Source: Pseudoalteromonas phenolica
GTDB taxonomy: Bacteria; Pseudomonadota; Gammaproteobacteria; Enterobacterales; Alteromonadaceae
Reading direction: 5' to 3'
Assembly (NCBI RefSeq): GCF_005886345.1
Contig: NZ_PNEC01000013.1
Span: 1-64,000, forward strand
DNA length: 64,000 bases
How positions within the stretch are numbered: position 1 is the first letter of the stretch; each line of letters starts with the position of its first letter. Made by a program: the position numbers and the translations under genes. The notes beneath the pieces were generated by a model. It ran no database searches. It was not told where the DNA came from and saw only the letters and a program-made list of their open reading frames with translations. Positions 10,518 through 20,023 of this stretch are shown piece by piece.

Positions 10518-11024
10518 TTAAAACTTAGTTAAAATGCGCTCATCGTATTTAGTAATATCCAATTCAACTTGATATTGACGCGCCAATGCATCTAATTCAG
10601 CTTGCCAAATACTCAATTCTTCCATAGTGATGGTGTTGTCATCTAGCATCCAAAGTTGTTTAGACCCAGAGTAACTGAACTGCATAGCCAACATCGCGTC
10701 AACATCGCCCTCTTTAGAGGCTTTCTTAATTGCCATCATCTTACGTGTGATGCGATTAAGTGCTTGTTTCAGATCCCACACATACGCAACTTCATACATA
10801 AATGGGTGCGACTTGACCTTTTTTAAAGTCAAACCTATTACAATTGAAGTCACAACCACGCCCAGTAAATTCCAATGGAAATGACTACCATCGGTATCAG
10901 GGAACAATAAAATAAGCAATTGAGCTATACCTAAACTGCCCACTGTGAGCGCGGCAATACAGGCAAAAATTACTTTATTCAGATGTTTTCTATATCGCGT
11001 TTTATCAATTTGTTGTAACTGCAT
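10518..11024 (-). CDS. DUF3087-type membrane protein
   Basis: A 168-aa protein with an N-terminal KTRYRKHLNKV motif, two transmembrane helices (about residues 20-38 and 50-68), and a soluble, mostly helical C-terminal domain (YEVAYVWDLKQALNRITRKM). This resembles the DUF3087 family found in Shewanella and Pseudoalteromonas. The function is unknown. It is separated from ribA by about 75 nt and has no clear partner. Confidence 0.6.
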   Translation of the reverse strand: MQLQQIDKTRYRKHLNKVIFACIAALTVGSLGIAQLLILLFPDTDGSHFHWNLLGVVVTSIVIGLTLKKVKSHPFMYEVAYVWDLKQALNRITRKMMAIKKASKEGDVDAMLAMQFSYSGSKQLWMLDDNTITMEELSIWQAELDALARQYQVELDITKYDERILTKF

Positions 11025-11152
11025 ATTACTTCCTCGGCAAACCTATACGTATTGTACTGTGGAACGGTTGATAAAAAAATTTAAAATTTTTTCACCCCTT
11101 TTTTAAAGCTCTGTCGTTTTAGAGATAAGCAAACAATAAAGAGGCGCTCATT

Positions 11153-11794
11153 ATGATGACTTACACCATGCCAACTCCAGCTCAAACCATGACTAAAGTA
11201 TCTGCATCAATCGCAATCGGTGCTGCTATGACTTTAGCGGCTTTCGCATTCATGGATTATTTGATCAGCAGCGATGAAAGAGCCCCTGCAGAGGTTAAAC
11301 CACCTATAGAATTTGAAATCATGCAAAACAGACCAGACTCAGACGTAGAAGTTAAACCGAGGCAGTTGCCTGAGCCACCTCAACCTAAAGCGCAACCACC
11401 AAAACCACAGAGCATGACACCAGCAGAGGTAGCAGGGCCACAAATAGGTATTGGCGGACCGGAAATTGAGTTTGATAATACACCAGTAAATACCACTTTT
11501 GCTGCACAACAAGATACGGGAGCAACACCCATAGTACGTATCGACCCAAAATATCCTGTTGATGCGGCACGTGATGGTAAGGAGGGGTGGGTTGAAATGT
11601 CATTTTCAATTGATAAGGCCGGCAACGTCATTGATGCAAAAGTGATAAATGCAGAACCAAGACGACTATTTAATCGAGAAGCATTAAGAGCATTAAAAGG
11701 TTGGAAATATCGTCCTAAAATAGAAAACGGTCAGGCTGTAGTGCAAAGCGGTTTACAAGTTGTGTTAGAGTTTAAAATCCAGCAAGAAGGTTAA
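11153..11794 (+). CDS. TonB-family energy transducer
   Basis: Transfers proton-motive energy from an ExbB/ExbD motor to outer-membrane receptors. The 213-aa protein has a single N-terminal membrane helix (about residues 17-40), a Pro/Lys-rich spacer (PRQLPEPPQPKAQPPKPQ), and a C-terminal TonB domain from about residue 125 with the YP..A...G.EGWV start and the WKYRP end. AAAGAGG precedes the ATG. No exbB/exbD lies nearby. It is followed on the same strand by a sigma factor and a membrane protein, so it may belong to a surface-signalling unit, though that is inference. Confidence 0.85.
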   Translation: MMTYTMPTPAQTMTKVSASIAIGAAMTLAAFAFMDYLISSDERAPAEVKPPIEFEIMQNRPDSDVEVKPRQLPEPPQPKAQPPKPQSMTPAEVAGPQIGIGGPEIEFDNTPVNTTFAAQQDTGATPIVRIDPKYPVDAARDGKEGWVEMSFSIDKAGNVIDAKVINAEPRRLFNREALRALKGWKYRPKIENGQAVVQSGLQVVLEFKIQQEG

Positions 11795-11884
11795 ATTTAT
11801 AAAGGCCTGAGTTTACAACATGAAATTGGTTGGTTTTCTAAAAAAGGATTACCAACCATTAAGGGATGAAATAATAGAGAGTAA

Positions 11885-12442
11885 GTGCCTATGCTGATTG
11901 CGTTAAAGACATGGTTACACAAGGTTTCACCCAGCAGAGATCCGCTAGAAGCCTATAAACAGACTGGCGAAGATATCTATATAGAGATTTTAATCAATAC
12001 CTATAGCCAAGACCTATTTCATTTTTTGAGTGGACAAAGCGACCGCGAGTTAGCAAAAGATATTTGTCAAAAAACTTGGCTTACTGTCGTAGAAAAAAGT
12101 CATTTGTATCGCGATCAACAAACACCAAAAGCTTGGCTGTTCTCAATTGCTCGAAACGCTTTACTCGATGAGTTTAAAAAACAAAACCGTCTATCGTCAC
12201 TCGATGAACAACACCATGAAACTACAAGTGACGAAACTGGGGCTGATGAAAAGAACGCACTCTATGATGCAATCATCACTTTACCTTTTCTGCAAAAAGA
12301 AGCGCTCAGTCTGCAACTTGAAGGATTTAGTTTGCAAGAGATCGCCACAATTACGAATAGCGAAGCAGAAACCATTAAAACCAGACTGCGCTACGCAAAG
12401 CAAACATTAAAGCAGCGTTTAGGAGACAAGCATGGCGAATAG
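11885..12442 (+). CDS. RNA polymerase sigma-70 family (ECF-type) factor
   Basis: A 185-aa sigma factor with region 2 (DLFHFLSGQSDRELAKDICQ through AWLFSIARNALLDEFKKQ, about residues 40-100) and region 4 (LPFLQKEALSLQLEGFSLQEIA through RLRYAKQTLKQRL, about residues 130-180). No regions 1 or 3 are present, as expected for the ECF class. A GTG start is used here; an ATG two codons on (11891) is equally possible. Its 3' end overlaps the next gene by 11 nt, the usual arrangement of an ECF factor with its anti-sigma factor. Confidence 0.85.
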   Translation: MPMLIALKTWLHKVSPSRDPLEAYKQTGEDIYIEILINTYSQDLFHFLSGQSDRELAKDICQKTWLTVVEKSHLYRDQQTPKAWLFSIARNALLDEFKKQNRLSSLDEQHHETTSDETGADEKNALYDAIITLPFLQKEALSLQLEGFSLQEIATITNSEAETIKTRLRYAKQTLKQRLGDKHGE

Positions 12443-13031
12443 TCACGATTTTGATAAAGCCCTCAAGCATGCTTATCAACAACAAAAACAGCAACACGGT
12501 TTATCTAAGCAAGACCTTGAACAAATGAAAACAAAGTGCCGTCAACCAAAGCAAGACAAGTTTTGGCAACAGGCGCAATGGGCGATGGCCTGCGCTGGTT
12601 TATTATTTTTAGGTGCGCTTTGGATACAACCCGAGAGTGAAGTGACCAGTTTATATGCGCTCGATTTGACTCAATACGACAATATTGAACATCACGGTAA
12701 AGAAAACGGTCAATATACGGTGCATATTACCCGCAAACAAAAACCTCAAAACTATGAAGCTGTTCAAGCAAAATATTCAGAACTATTGGCTGAAGCGCGT
12801 TCGTTTCATGGTCGTATTATCGAAAATAACAGCGACTTTTTGCTCATTGCAGATTGTAAGGAAAACACCTTACTGGAAATTGAAAAATCATTACTGAACG
12901 ATTTATCTGATCTCGACCTTGACGGGCAATTGCATCAAGGAGAAATGTTGGCCCTTACAAGCAATAAAAAAGGGCTGCTAGTGAACCTAACAACCCTTGG
13001 TCAAAAACAGGGCATTTATAGTTGCCCTTAA
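12432..13031 (+). CDS. Single-pass membrane protein, probable anti-sigma partner
   Basis: A 199-aa protein with a basic, Gln-rich cytosolic N-terminus (about 55 residues), one transmembrane helix (AQWAMACAGLLFLGALWI, residues 56-73) and a 125-residue outer part. The overlap with the ECF sigma gene and this topology fit an anti-sigma factor. The zinc-binding HxxxCxxC motif of ZAS-type anti-sigma factors is not visible, so the assignment rests on context. No family was recognised for the outer domain. Confidence 0.5.
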   Translation: MANSHDFDKALKHAYQQQKQQHGLSKQDLEQMKTKCRQPKQDKFWQQAQWAMACAGLLFLGALWIQPESEVTSLYALDLTQYDNIEHHGKENGQYTVHITRKQKPQNYEAVQAKYSELLAEARSFHGRIIENNSDFLLIADCKENTLLEIEKSLLNDLSDLDLDGQLHQGEMLALTSNKKGLLVNLTTLGQKQGIYSCP

Positions 13032-13045
13032 ATGGATACAATCAT

Positions 13046-14419
13046 TTAAATCATAATCAAACTGGCTATGAAGAAACTAACCAATGCCAGCGCTCCACCC
13101 AATAAGGCATAAGGTAATTGTGTTTTAACATGGGTGAGTAAATCACACCCTGATGCCAGTGCAGATACCGCACTGGTATCTGAGATAGGCGAGCAGTGAT
13201 CACCGAAAATCCCCCCACTTAAAATCGCCCCTACCACTAGCGGTGCAGGCAAGCCCAAAGCTTGAATTAGCGGCACACCAATCGGAATAAGAATGGCAAA
13301 TGTGCCCCATGACGTTCCTGTGGTAAACGACATAACAGCGCCGGTTAAAAACAAGACTGGTACAATTAAATAAATGGGCAAGTAATCACCAACCAAAGAG
13401 GCAACGAATTTACCTGTCCCTAGATCTTTTAAGCTTGCACCTAAAGTCAAAGACAGTAAAACAATACTAACAAGTGGTAATAACTCCCCCATGCCTTTAA
13501 AGCCGATATCAACTAATTGATGATGGGTAAATTGCTTGTGTGCAAGTAACTGCAAGTAGGCAACCATAGAGGCTAGAACGGTTGCGTAAAGTACTGACTT
13601 AGAGCCACTACCACTGGCAAGCTCCCCATTGCCGGTCCAAAACATAAAGCCAATCATACTAACGATCAAAGTCAGTAATGGCACCAGCATAAAACGCGCT
13701 TTACTCGCTGCAGGACCAGCATCAATTTCTAAGCTTTGTTTTTCTAGTTGCTGCTCGGCTTCTTTCATTGGACCGTGTACTTTATCGAATACAATCGTGT
13801 ACAGCACAATCAACAACGCAATAATAGCGTAAAAATTAAAAGCAACAGAGCTCCACAGAATACTGACCGCAGACTGATCAAGTTCATAGTTGCTTAATAA
13901 ACCAAGTACATAAGCGCCCCAACCATTTAGCAGAATAAGAATACACACTGGTGCACTGGTACTATCAATAATATAAGCCAGACGCGCTCGGCTCATTTTA
14001 AATTTATCGAATAAACCGCGCGAAACGATACCCGAAGTAAGTACACTCATATTGGATTCAATAAATACCGAAGTACCCGTAAACATTGTAAGCAAACCAA
14101 CTTGCCGTTTACTTTTAGCCACCCCCAGATTCATTAATTTATTAACTGTAGCAGCAACCCCCCCTGATTCTCGGATGTAAGCCAGCAGCGCACCTATCAC
14201 GATACTAAATATCAGAATGCGACTATTACCTGCCGATGTTGCCACTGAAATAACGCGCTCGACGCTATTAACAAAGGTTAACAACCCTGAACTTCCTTGC
14301 GTATATAGCAATAAAAATTCAGAACTAACAACAGCTAAGAGCAAAGCCATGATGACTTCTTTACGCCAAAACACCACCAAAATGGCAATGAGAGGCGGCA
14401 AAATGGAATACCAAGACAT
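13046..14419 (-). CDS. NhaC-family Na+/H+ antiporter
   Basis: Polytopic inner-membrane transporter of about 457 aa with some 11-12 helices. Visible family landmarks are GGVAATVNKLMNLGVAKSKR, the TGTSVFIESNMSVLTSG stretch, GTSWGTFAILIPIGVPL and GGIFGDHCSPISDTSAVSA, all typical of the NhaC / Na+-dicarboxylate-like fold. The start at 14419 (MSWYSILPP) is preferred over the frame start at 14437 because AAGGA lies at the right distance. Divergent from the RpiR regulator with a 250-nt gap. Substrate could also be an amino acid or lactate, as several NhaC relatives exchange organic ions. Confidence 0.8.
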   Translation of the reverse strand: MSWYSILPPLIAILVVFWRKEVIMALLLAVVSSEFLLLYTQGSSGLLTFVNSVERVISVATSAGNSRILIFSIVIGALLAYIRESGGVAATVNKLMNLGVAKSKRQVGLLTMFTGTSVFIESNMSVLTSGIVSRGLFDKFKMSRARLAYIIDSTSAPVCILILLNGWGAYVLGLLSNYELDQSAVSILWSSVAFNFYAIIALLIVLYTIVFDKVHGPMKEAEQQLEKQSLEIDAGPAASKARFMLVPLLTLIVSMIGFMFWTGNGELASGSGSKSVLYATVLASMVAYLQLLAHKQFTHHQLVDIGFKGMGELLPLVSIVLLSLTLGASLKDLGTGKFVASLVGDYLPIYLIVPVLFLTGAVMSFTTGTSWGTFAILIPIGVPLIQALGLPAPLVVGAILSGGIFGDHCSPISDTSAVSALASGCDLLTHVKTQLPYALLGGALALVSFFIASLIMI

Positions 14420-14562
14420 AATTTTCCTTAAGCGCAATTATTATTTTTATCATGCCATGGTTATCGGCATGATTCATTAAGCACAATCGTTCGAATAAGC
14501 TTAAAGAGTTATATGTTAAAAACCAAGCTTTTGCGTTTTAAGAAAAAACGCTGATGTCCTAC

Positions 14563-14589
14563 TTTCACTAAAACTGGTACACTGTGAAA
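14563..14589. promoter_or_regulatory. Inverted repeat TTTCAC...GTGAAA between divergent genes
   Basis: TTTCAC and GTGAAA arms separated by 15 nt lie between the NhaC-type gene and the rpiR gene. A TATAAT box follows at 14636-14641 in front of rpiR. This is a plausible operator for the regulator, but nothing in the sequence proves it. Confidence 0.3.
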
Positions 14590-14672
14590 AAAATAACAAC
14601 AATAAACACACTACCTTTATAACGGCCAAAAACCCTATAATAGGTACAAACGTTATCTAAGAAGTAAACACC

Positions 14673-15527
14673 ATGTCATCATTTTCGAAAATAAAAGCTT
14701 TATTGCCGCAGCTATCAAACAGTGAAGCTAAACTAGCTAACTTTGTGTTAGACAATGCGCAACAGATCCGAACGCTATCCTCTATTGAACTTGCCCAAGC
14801 TGCTGGCGTAAGTCAATCAAGCGTGATTAAGTTTTCGCAAAAACTTGGCTATAAGGGCTTTCCGACCTTTAAACTTGCCATCGTTGATGACTTAAACTTA
14901 CAAAGCTTAAAGCAGCTAAATAAAAGCGAATATAAGGCTGCAAGCAGTGATGACCCTGTCATTGATTTAGCTACTAAACTCATTCAACACCAACAAACCG
15001 TTATGGAAGAAACACTCCAGTTAAATCAAAGTGATGATTTCAATCAGGTAATTGCTAAAATCAAAAGCGCTCGCAAAATTTTAATTACAGGCATTGGTAG
15101 CAGTAATATTGTCGCAAATGATTTTGCTTTAAAACTCCAAAAAATTGGTTTACCAGCCTTATCACAAGTAGATGAGATCAGTGCATCAGCTTACTTAGCA
15201 ACCATGCAAAAAGACGATTTTTTTATTGCAATTAGTACATCAGGCGATAGCAAGAGTATCGTTAAGTTAGCCGAACAGGCTCAAAAAAATGGATGTGCTG
15301 TAGTTTCTATTTCAAAATATGGTAACAATGCTTTGGTGGAAAACTCTGATTTCACTTTACATACAGCCTTTGAAAAAGAACCTGTCGAACACGCTGGCGT
15401 ATTAACACGAACAGCAAGCACCTTGATCACCGATATTTTATTTTTAGGATTAACGCAATCACATAGCCGTTGGCAAAAGCGTGCAACACTTGCCAACGAA
15501 AATATGAAAGTGCTACGCCATAATTAG
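14673..15527 (+). CDS. RpiR-family transcriptional regulator (HTH plus SIS)
   Basis: Sugar-phosphate-sensing regulator of 284 aa. The N-terminal HTH_6 domain (residues 1-77) includes LSSIELAQAAGVSQSSVIKF; the C-terminal SIS domain (about residues 120-260) includes ILITGIGSSNIVANDFALKL and AISTSGDSKSIVKLA, the phosphosugar-binding loops. Family members include MurR, HexR and RpiR. Its 3' end overlaps the convergent GH171-type gene by 4 nt. That neighbour acts on MurNAc in characterised cases, so a MurR-like role is conceivable, but no murQ or murP is in the window. Confidence 0.9.
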   Translation: MSSFSKIKALLPQLSNSEAKLANFVLDNAQQIRTLSSIELAQAAGVSQSSVIKFSQKLGYKGFPTFKLAIVDDLNLQSLKQLNKSEYKAASSDDPVIDLATKLIQHQQTVMEETLQLNQSDDFNQVIAKIKSARKILITGIGSSNIVANDFALKLQKIGLPALSQVDEISASAYLATMQKDDFFIAISTSGDSKSIVKLAEQAQKNGCAVVSISKYGNNALVENSDFTLHTAFEKEPVEHAGVLTRTASTLITDILFLGLTQSHSRWQKRATLANENMKVLRHN

Positions 15528-16672
15528 CGCTGGTAAATCAAGTAAGGTTGGCGACGAGCTTTAAATTGTTCTAACGCTGGTTGCCAACTTAATTCAATTT
15601 CAGCCAAAGATTTACCTGCCACTATTGCTTTTCTCAACTTATCGGTACCCGCCAGCTTATCCATAAATTTCGGATGCTTAAAAAATTCGATACTTTCGGC
15701 TTTAAACGCGTCATAAGCGTCTACAAACCAAGTTAAATCAAAACCCTGATTTGGATATGCTCTGAGATCTTGTCCAAAAACATTTTCTCCTTTCAATTTT
15801 GGGTTTAGCGCGGCACCTAGTGTTGAATTTGGGGTGAATTGAAACTCACCCAACTTAACCTTATTGTGACCAAACACTTGGAATGGAAAATCAGTGCCGC
15901 GACCAACAGAAATGGGTGTAGCTTCAAAAAAGCATAGCGAGGGGTAAAGTGCAATCGATTGGCGATTAGGTAAATTTGGGCTTGGCTTGATCGGTAAATC
16001 AAAAGGTTTAGATAAATCATAGTCTGCAACAGAAACAACTGTCAGGTTTGGCTTTTTATCTGTGCCTAGCCATTTTTCTCCAACTATCATCTTTGCAAGC
16101 TCTCCGACTGTCATGCCATGCAATACTGGGATTGGGTGCATACCTACAAATGATTGAAACTCAGGCTCTAAAACTGGCCCATCAATTAAATTGATGTTCG
16201 GGTTTGGTCTATCTAACACGATGATTTTTTTACCGGCTTCAGCGGCAGCCTCAAGTACATAATGCATGGTGCTAATGTATGTGTAAAAACGAACACCCAC
16301 CTCTTGAATATCAAAAATAATGACATCCACATCAGCTAAATCAGTTAACTTTGGCTTTTTCGATTTTCCATATAAAGAAATAATGGGCAAACCCGTTTTG
16401 CCGTCTATTTGGTCATTGATCTTAGCACCAGCATCCTGCTTGCCCCGAAAGCCATGCTCCGGAGAAAATACTTTTTTTACGTCAATTCGCTTCTCTAATA
16501 GCACATCAAGCAAGTGCTGCTCTTTTACCTGCGCTGATTGATTCACAACTAAGGCAACGCGTTTATCTTTTATTAATGGTAAATATGTTTGCACTTGCTC
16601 AGCACCGACTTCTAGTGCTTTTAATAAAGGACTAAATAACAAGATGAAGATCAATAATAGCTTGGCTTTCAC
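15524..16672 (-). CDS. Secreted DUF1343 / GH171 protein (NamZ-like exo-N-acetylmuramidase)
   Basis: A 382-aa protein with a signal peptide (KAKLLLIFILLFSPLLKA) and the complete DUF1343 domain: PEHGFRGKQDAGAKI, IFDIQEVGVRFYTYISTM, VLDRPNPN and GRGTDFPFQVFG. Bacillus and Tannerella NamZ proteins of this family (CAZy GH171) release terminal MurNAc from peptidoglycan fragments outside the cytoplasm. The 382-aa length is normal. Here it would act in the periplasm or outside the cell, together perhaps with the GH3 NagZ-like enzyme at 47.3 kb. Enzyme activity is inferred from family only. Confidence 0.8.
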   Translation of the reverse strand: MKAKLLLIFILLFSPLLKALEVGAEQVQTYLPLIKDKRVALVVNQSAQVKEQHLLDVLLEKRIDVKKVFSPEHGFRGKQDAGAKINDQIDGKTGLPIISLYGKSKKPKLTDLADVDVIIFDIQEVGVRFYTYISTMHYVLEAAAEAGKKIIVLDRPNPNINLIDGPVLEPEFQSFVGMHPIPVLHGMTVGELAKMIVGEKWLGTDKKPNLTVVSVADYDLSKPFDLPIKPSPNLPNRQSIALYPSLCFFEATPISVGRGTDFPFQVFGHNKVKLGEFQFTPNSTLGAALNPKLKGENVFGQDLRAYPNQGFDLTWFVDAYDAFKAESIEFFKHPKFMDKLAGTDKLRKAIVAGKSLAEIELSWQPALEQFKARRQPYLIYQR

Positions 16673-16727
16673 AACAAAACCCTTTCAGACATAATATGTG
16701 TATCATACCAATTTGCGCTAAGAAACA

Positions 16728-17003
16728 ATGAAAAAACCGACTATTACCATACATTACTGTGTTTTGTGCCAATGGTTACTTCGAAGTGGATGGCTTGCCC
16801 AAGAGCTACTTTCAACTTTTAGTGATGATTTACAACAAATTGCTATTGCACCAGCTTCAAAAGGTGTATTTGAGATTTACTATAACGACGAGTTAATTTG
16901 GTGTAGAAAACAAGATGGCGGCTTTCCTGAGGCAAAAGAGCTAAAACGCCGTGTCCGAGACAGACTAGATCCAACAAGAGATCTAGGCCATATTGACAAG
17001 TAA
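16728..17003 (+). CDS. SelT/SelW/SelH-family redox protein (Cys form)
   Basis: A 91-aa Rdx-family thioredoxin-like protein. CVLC at residues 11-14 takes the place of the CxxU motif of selenoprotein W, so no selenocysteine is needed. The GGFPEAKELKRRVRDRL C-terminal segment is family-typical. The role of bacterial members is unknown; a thiol redox role is assumed. It reads toward the GGDEF-EAL gene with only 10 nt between the ends. Confidence 0.88.
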   Translation: MKKPTITIHYCVLCQWLLRSGWLAQELLSTFSDDLQQIAIAPASKGVFEIYYNDELIWCRKQDGGFPEAKELKRRVRDRLDPTRDLGHIDK

Positions 17004-17013
17004 GTATTCTATT

Positions 17014-19920
17014 TTAAATCAATTTTTTATGAATTTGGCTCATTACAGTACCTAACTCCACCATATTTCCTATCCCCTCAATTGGCATAGGTTTAGCGAA
17101 GCAGTAGCCTTGAAGTTGAGAGCAGCCCGCCTCAGCAAGACGTTTTGCTTGTTCGCTGTATTCAACTCCCTCTGCAACTGTGCTCACCCCTAAACTCTTT
17201 GCCATATTGATGATCACAATGGCTAAATCATCTTCTTTGCTATTAAAGTTCAAGTCATCCACAAACTTTTTATCTATCTTTAGAGTATTAAATTTTAAAT
17301 ACTTTAAGTAGGTTAAACTTGAGTAGCCTGTACCAAAGTCATCGATAGCAATACTAAAACCTTTATCTTGTAACCGCTCTAGCGCATCGCGCATTTCATC
17401 TAAATTAGCCACCAGTGAGGTTTCTGTAATTTCTAGCTCTATGTTTTTCGCAGATATTTGATACTGCTTCAGTAAAGCTTCAAAATCATTGAAAAACTCA
17501 TCATCAATAATTTGATCTGCGGTTAAATTAACACTCAACTGTAAACTAGTAGAAACCGTAACCCACCTCACCAATGACGTCATGGCTTTATCTAATAATT
17601 GCAACGTGACTTTATTCATTAATCCAGCCTCTTCAGCCACACTAATGAACTCATGAGGCCCTTTTATAACGTCTCCTTTACGCCAACGGGCAAGCATTTC
17701 TAGCTTTTCTAAAGCAAAACTTTTCGCATTTACGATAGCTTGAAAATAAGGCTCAAATTGCCCTTTTTTCAAGCCTTGTACAAGCTCGGCCTCCCGCTCA
17801 ATTTTTTGTTCAACTTCTTTGTCTAATTTTGAATTATAAAATTGATAACTACTTTTATTTATTTTCTTTGCGCGATACATAGCTGTATCAGCATGTTTCA
17901 TCAATAATTCAGGTGTGACGCCATCATCTGGGTACACTGCAATACCAGCGCTTAATGTTAAATTTAGTTGAATACCTTTTAGCTCATACTCTCCACTACA
18001 AGTTTTCAAAACTTTCTCTATGACTGTGTGAATATGTGCTCGTTCACGAATGCTATCGACTAAGATTACAAATTCATCTCCGCCCATTCGAGCTACCGTA
18101 TCACAACTTCTTAACCCCTTGTGTAAACGGTGTGATACTTCTTTTAGTAATACATCGCCAGCATCATGACCCAATGAGTCATTAATATTTTTAAATTTAT
18201 CAAGGTCAATAAAAATGACAGCAAACGAATGCTCATTCCTGTCTGCACGTTTACAAGCTTGATTTAGCCGATCAAGCAAGAGTAACCGATTTGGTAAACC
18301 AGTGAGAGAATCATGATGCGCTAAATGATTCATCCTCTTTGATATCATTCTTGACTCTGTCACATCCTGAAAAACCATAACAGAACCTATTACCTGACCT
18401 TTTTTACTATAAATTGGCGAAATAGAGTCTTGAATAGCAAATACCAACCCCAAATGATTTTTTATACATGTCAACTCAGGTAGTCCCAATGTACAGCTTT
18501 GCGCCATACAGTTGTCTGCAACTCTATCGATTGGTTCTAAGGTTTCTTCATTAAAAAGCGGCATTACTTCTGAGAATGGTTTACCCTTCACTTCTTTTGT
18601 TAATTTTGCCAGTACGGCTTCAGCAACTGGGTTCATATAAGTGATACGACTTTGCTTATCAGTACAAATGACGCCATCCCCAATTGAACTTAAGGTGACT
18701 TCTAATAACTCTTTTTCTTCTGAAAGCGCCTGAGTAAGCATCAGCTTATCTGAAATGTCCTGCAGAGAAATAATCGTTTGTGCATGTTTATCTTTGCCAT
18801 CAACTACATCTGCAAATAAGCTTAATGATAGCGTCCGTTGATTAAACGTTTTTAACCTAATTTCAGGTAAGTAGAAGTGAGATTGACCTTGTGCCGCACT
18901 TTTTTGTAATTGACTGGCACTTTCTTCTGACATATAGCTACTTAACAGCTGATCTTTAAGTTTATCAAATGTGCAACTCATCACTTCAAGAAAGCCTTTA
19001 CTGGCGTGCACCATTCGACCTTGCTCATCAATCGTCACTAACATCATCTGACTGTATTCAAAGCTATGTTGAAATCTTTCATTTTCGAGTAAAGTTTGCA
19101 GTAAAAATAACGCTAAACATACTGCAACAAGCAGCTCTATTGCATTATTGAGCGTTAACTCTGGTAAATTCAAATATGAAATACCGCACAGTACTAGCAC
19201 GAACTGTAAAACAATAAATAGTGTATAACTCGCAAACTGTTTAGTATTTAAAACCAAACGACTTGCAATAAAGAAAAACAAACCAATAAAAAAGAAACTA
19301 CTCGGAGAAATTAAAATAACCAGAAAACTGGCACAGCTGAATATCATATACAACAGCAAAGCTTTATTCCAAAGGGCTTGCTCTGCCTGCTTTTCAACTA
19401 ATAAAAATTCGGTGCAAAAGAGCAAAATAGCCGATACTTGAAGAAAGTGCGCAAATACTGGCATCCTGTCTATTGCAAATAAACTTTCTAAGCTCCATGC
19501 CATGCCAAACCCTAAGAGGGTAAATACAGCCCCAACAGAGGCATAAGCAAGAGCCTGCATTTTTACCCCTTTGCCTTGCACTCTTATTATTCGAATTTGC
19601 CGCAAAAAATAGTAAGCCAAACCCGTTAGCGTTAAATGTACAAGAAGCTGCCCGATCACTTCAAAAGGCAGAGAAAAACTCCACAAAGCCAAACTTAGCC
19701 CAAAAGCCAGTAAGGGAAATGCGAACGCCGATAAAGGTTGCCAATAACGATATGCAACAAAGAGTAATACTAAATCTGGTAATAAGAGAAGTGAAGGTGC
19801 CAAATGATTTGACAGCCCAACAGACTCTAAAATCAGAGTGAGTGAAAAGTAAGAAATAAAAACAGTAAAAAAAGTTAATACCATGTTGTTGCGATGCATC
19901 CATTCTGCCCAAATCAACAT
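17014..19920 (-). CDS. Membrane PAS-GGDEF-EAL c-di-GMP enzyme
   Basis: A 968-aa inner-membrane signalling protein. The first ~270 residues hold about eight membrane helices (a MASE-like sensor), followed by two PAS domains (about residues 285-400 and 400-520). Next comes a GGDEF domain with RMGGDEF near residue 612 and the inhibitory I-site RSCD just upstream, then an EAL domain (about residues 690-950). EAL hallmarks are present: EML in place of EAL, EITETSLV, DDFGTGYSSLTYL, KIDKKFV, AEGVE and QGYCFAKPMP. Both active sites look intact, so it may make or break c-di-GMP; most such hybrids act as phosphodiesterases. The signal is unknown. It sits back to back with the MCP-like/ODP pair. Confidence 0.93.
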   Translation of the reverse strand: MLIWAEWMHRNNMVLTFFTVFISYFSLTLILESVGLSNHLAPSLLLLPDLVLLFVAYRYWQPLSAFAFPLLAFGLSLALWSFSLPFEVIGQLLVHLTLTGLAYYFLRQIRIIRVQGKGVKMQALAYASVGAVFTLLGFGMAWSLESLFAIDRMPVFAHFLQVSAILLFCTEFLLVEKQAEQALWNKALLLYMIFSCASFLVILISPSSFFFIGLFFFIASRLVLNTKQFASYTLFIVLQFVLVLCGISYLNLPELTLNNAIELLVAVCLALFLLQTLLENERFQHSFEYSQMMLVTIDEQGRMVHASKGFLEVMSCTFDKLKDQLLSSYMSEESASQLQKSAAQGQSHFYLPEIRLKTFNQRTLSLSLFADVVDGKDKHAQTIISLQDISDKLMLTQALSEEKELLEVTLSSIGDGVICTDKQSRITYMNPVAEAVLAKLTKEVKGKPFSEVMPLFNEETLEPIDRVADNCMAQSCTLGLPELTCIKNHLGLVFAIQDSISPIYSKKGQVIGSVMVFQDVTESRMISKRMNHLAHHDSLTGLPNRLLLLDRLNQACKRADRNEHSFAVIFIDLDKFKNINDSLGHDAGDVLLKEVSHRLHKGLRSCDTVARMGGDEFVILVDSIRERAHIHTVIEKVLKTCSGEYELKGIQLNLTLSAGIAVYPDDGVTPELLMKHADTAMYRAKKINKSSYQFYNSKLDKEVEQKIEREAELVQGLKKGQFEPYFQAIVNAKSFALEKLEMLARWRKGDVIKGPHEFISVAEEAGLMNKVTLQLLDKAMTSLVRWVTVSTSLQLSVNLTADQIIDDEFFNDFEALLKQYQISAKNIELEITETSLVANLDEMRDALERLQDKGFSIAIDDFGTGYSSLTYLKYLKFNTLKIDKKFVDDLNFNSKEDDLAIVIINMAKSLGVSTVAEGVEYSEQAKRLAEAGCSQLQGYCFAKPMPIEGIGNMVELGTVMSQIHKKLI

Positions 19921-20023
19921 TGACTAACCTTAAGTCTTTATGATGAAGCTCAAATAATCAAGGTAACTTAGCAACTATAATAAAAGCTTAAGCCTAGCCT
20001 AGAAACTTCTGAATTTATTATCT

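Noticed and set aside
14563..14589. HexR operator in front of the rpiR gene
   Set aside because: HexR sites are TGTAATTAAATTACA-like; the TTTCAC/GTGAAA arms seen here do not match, so it is kept only as an unnamed inverted repeat.
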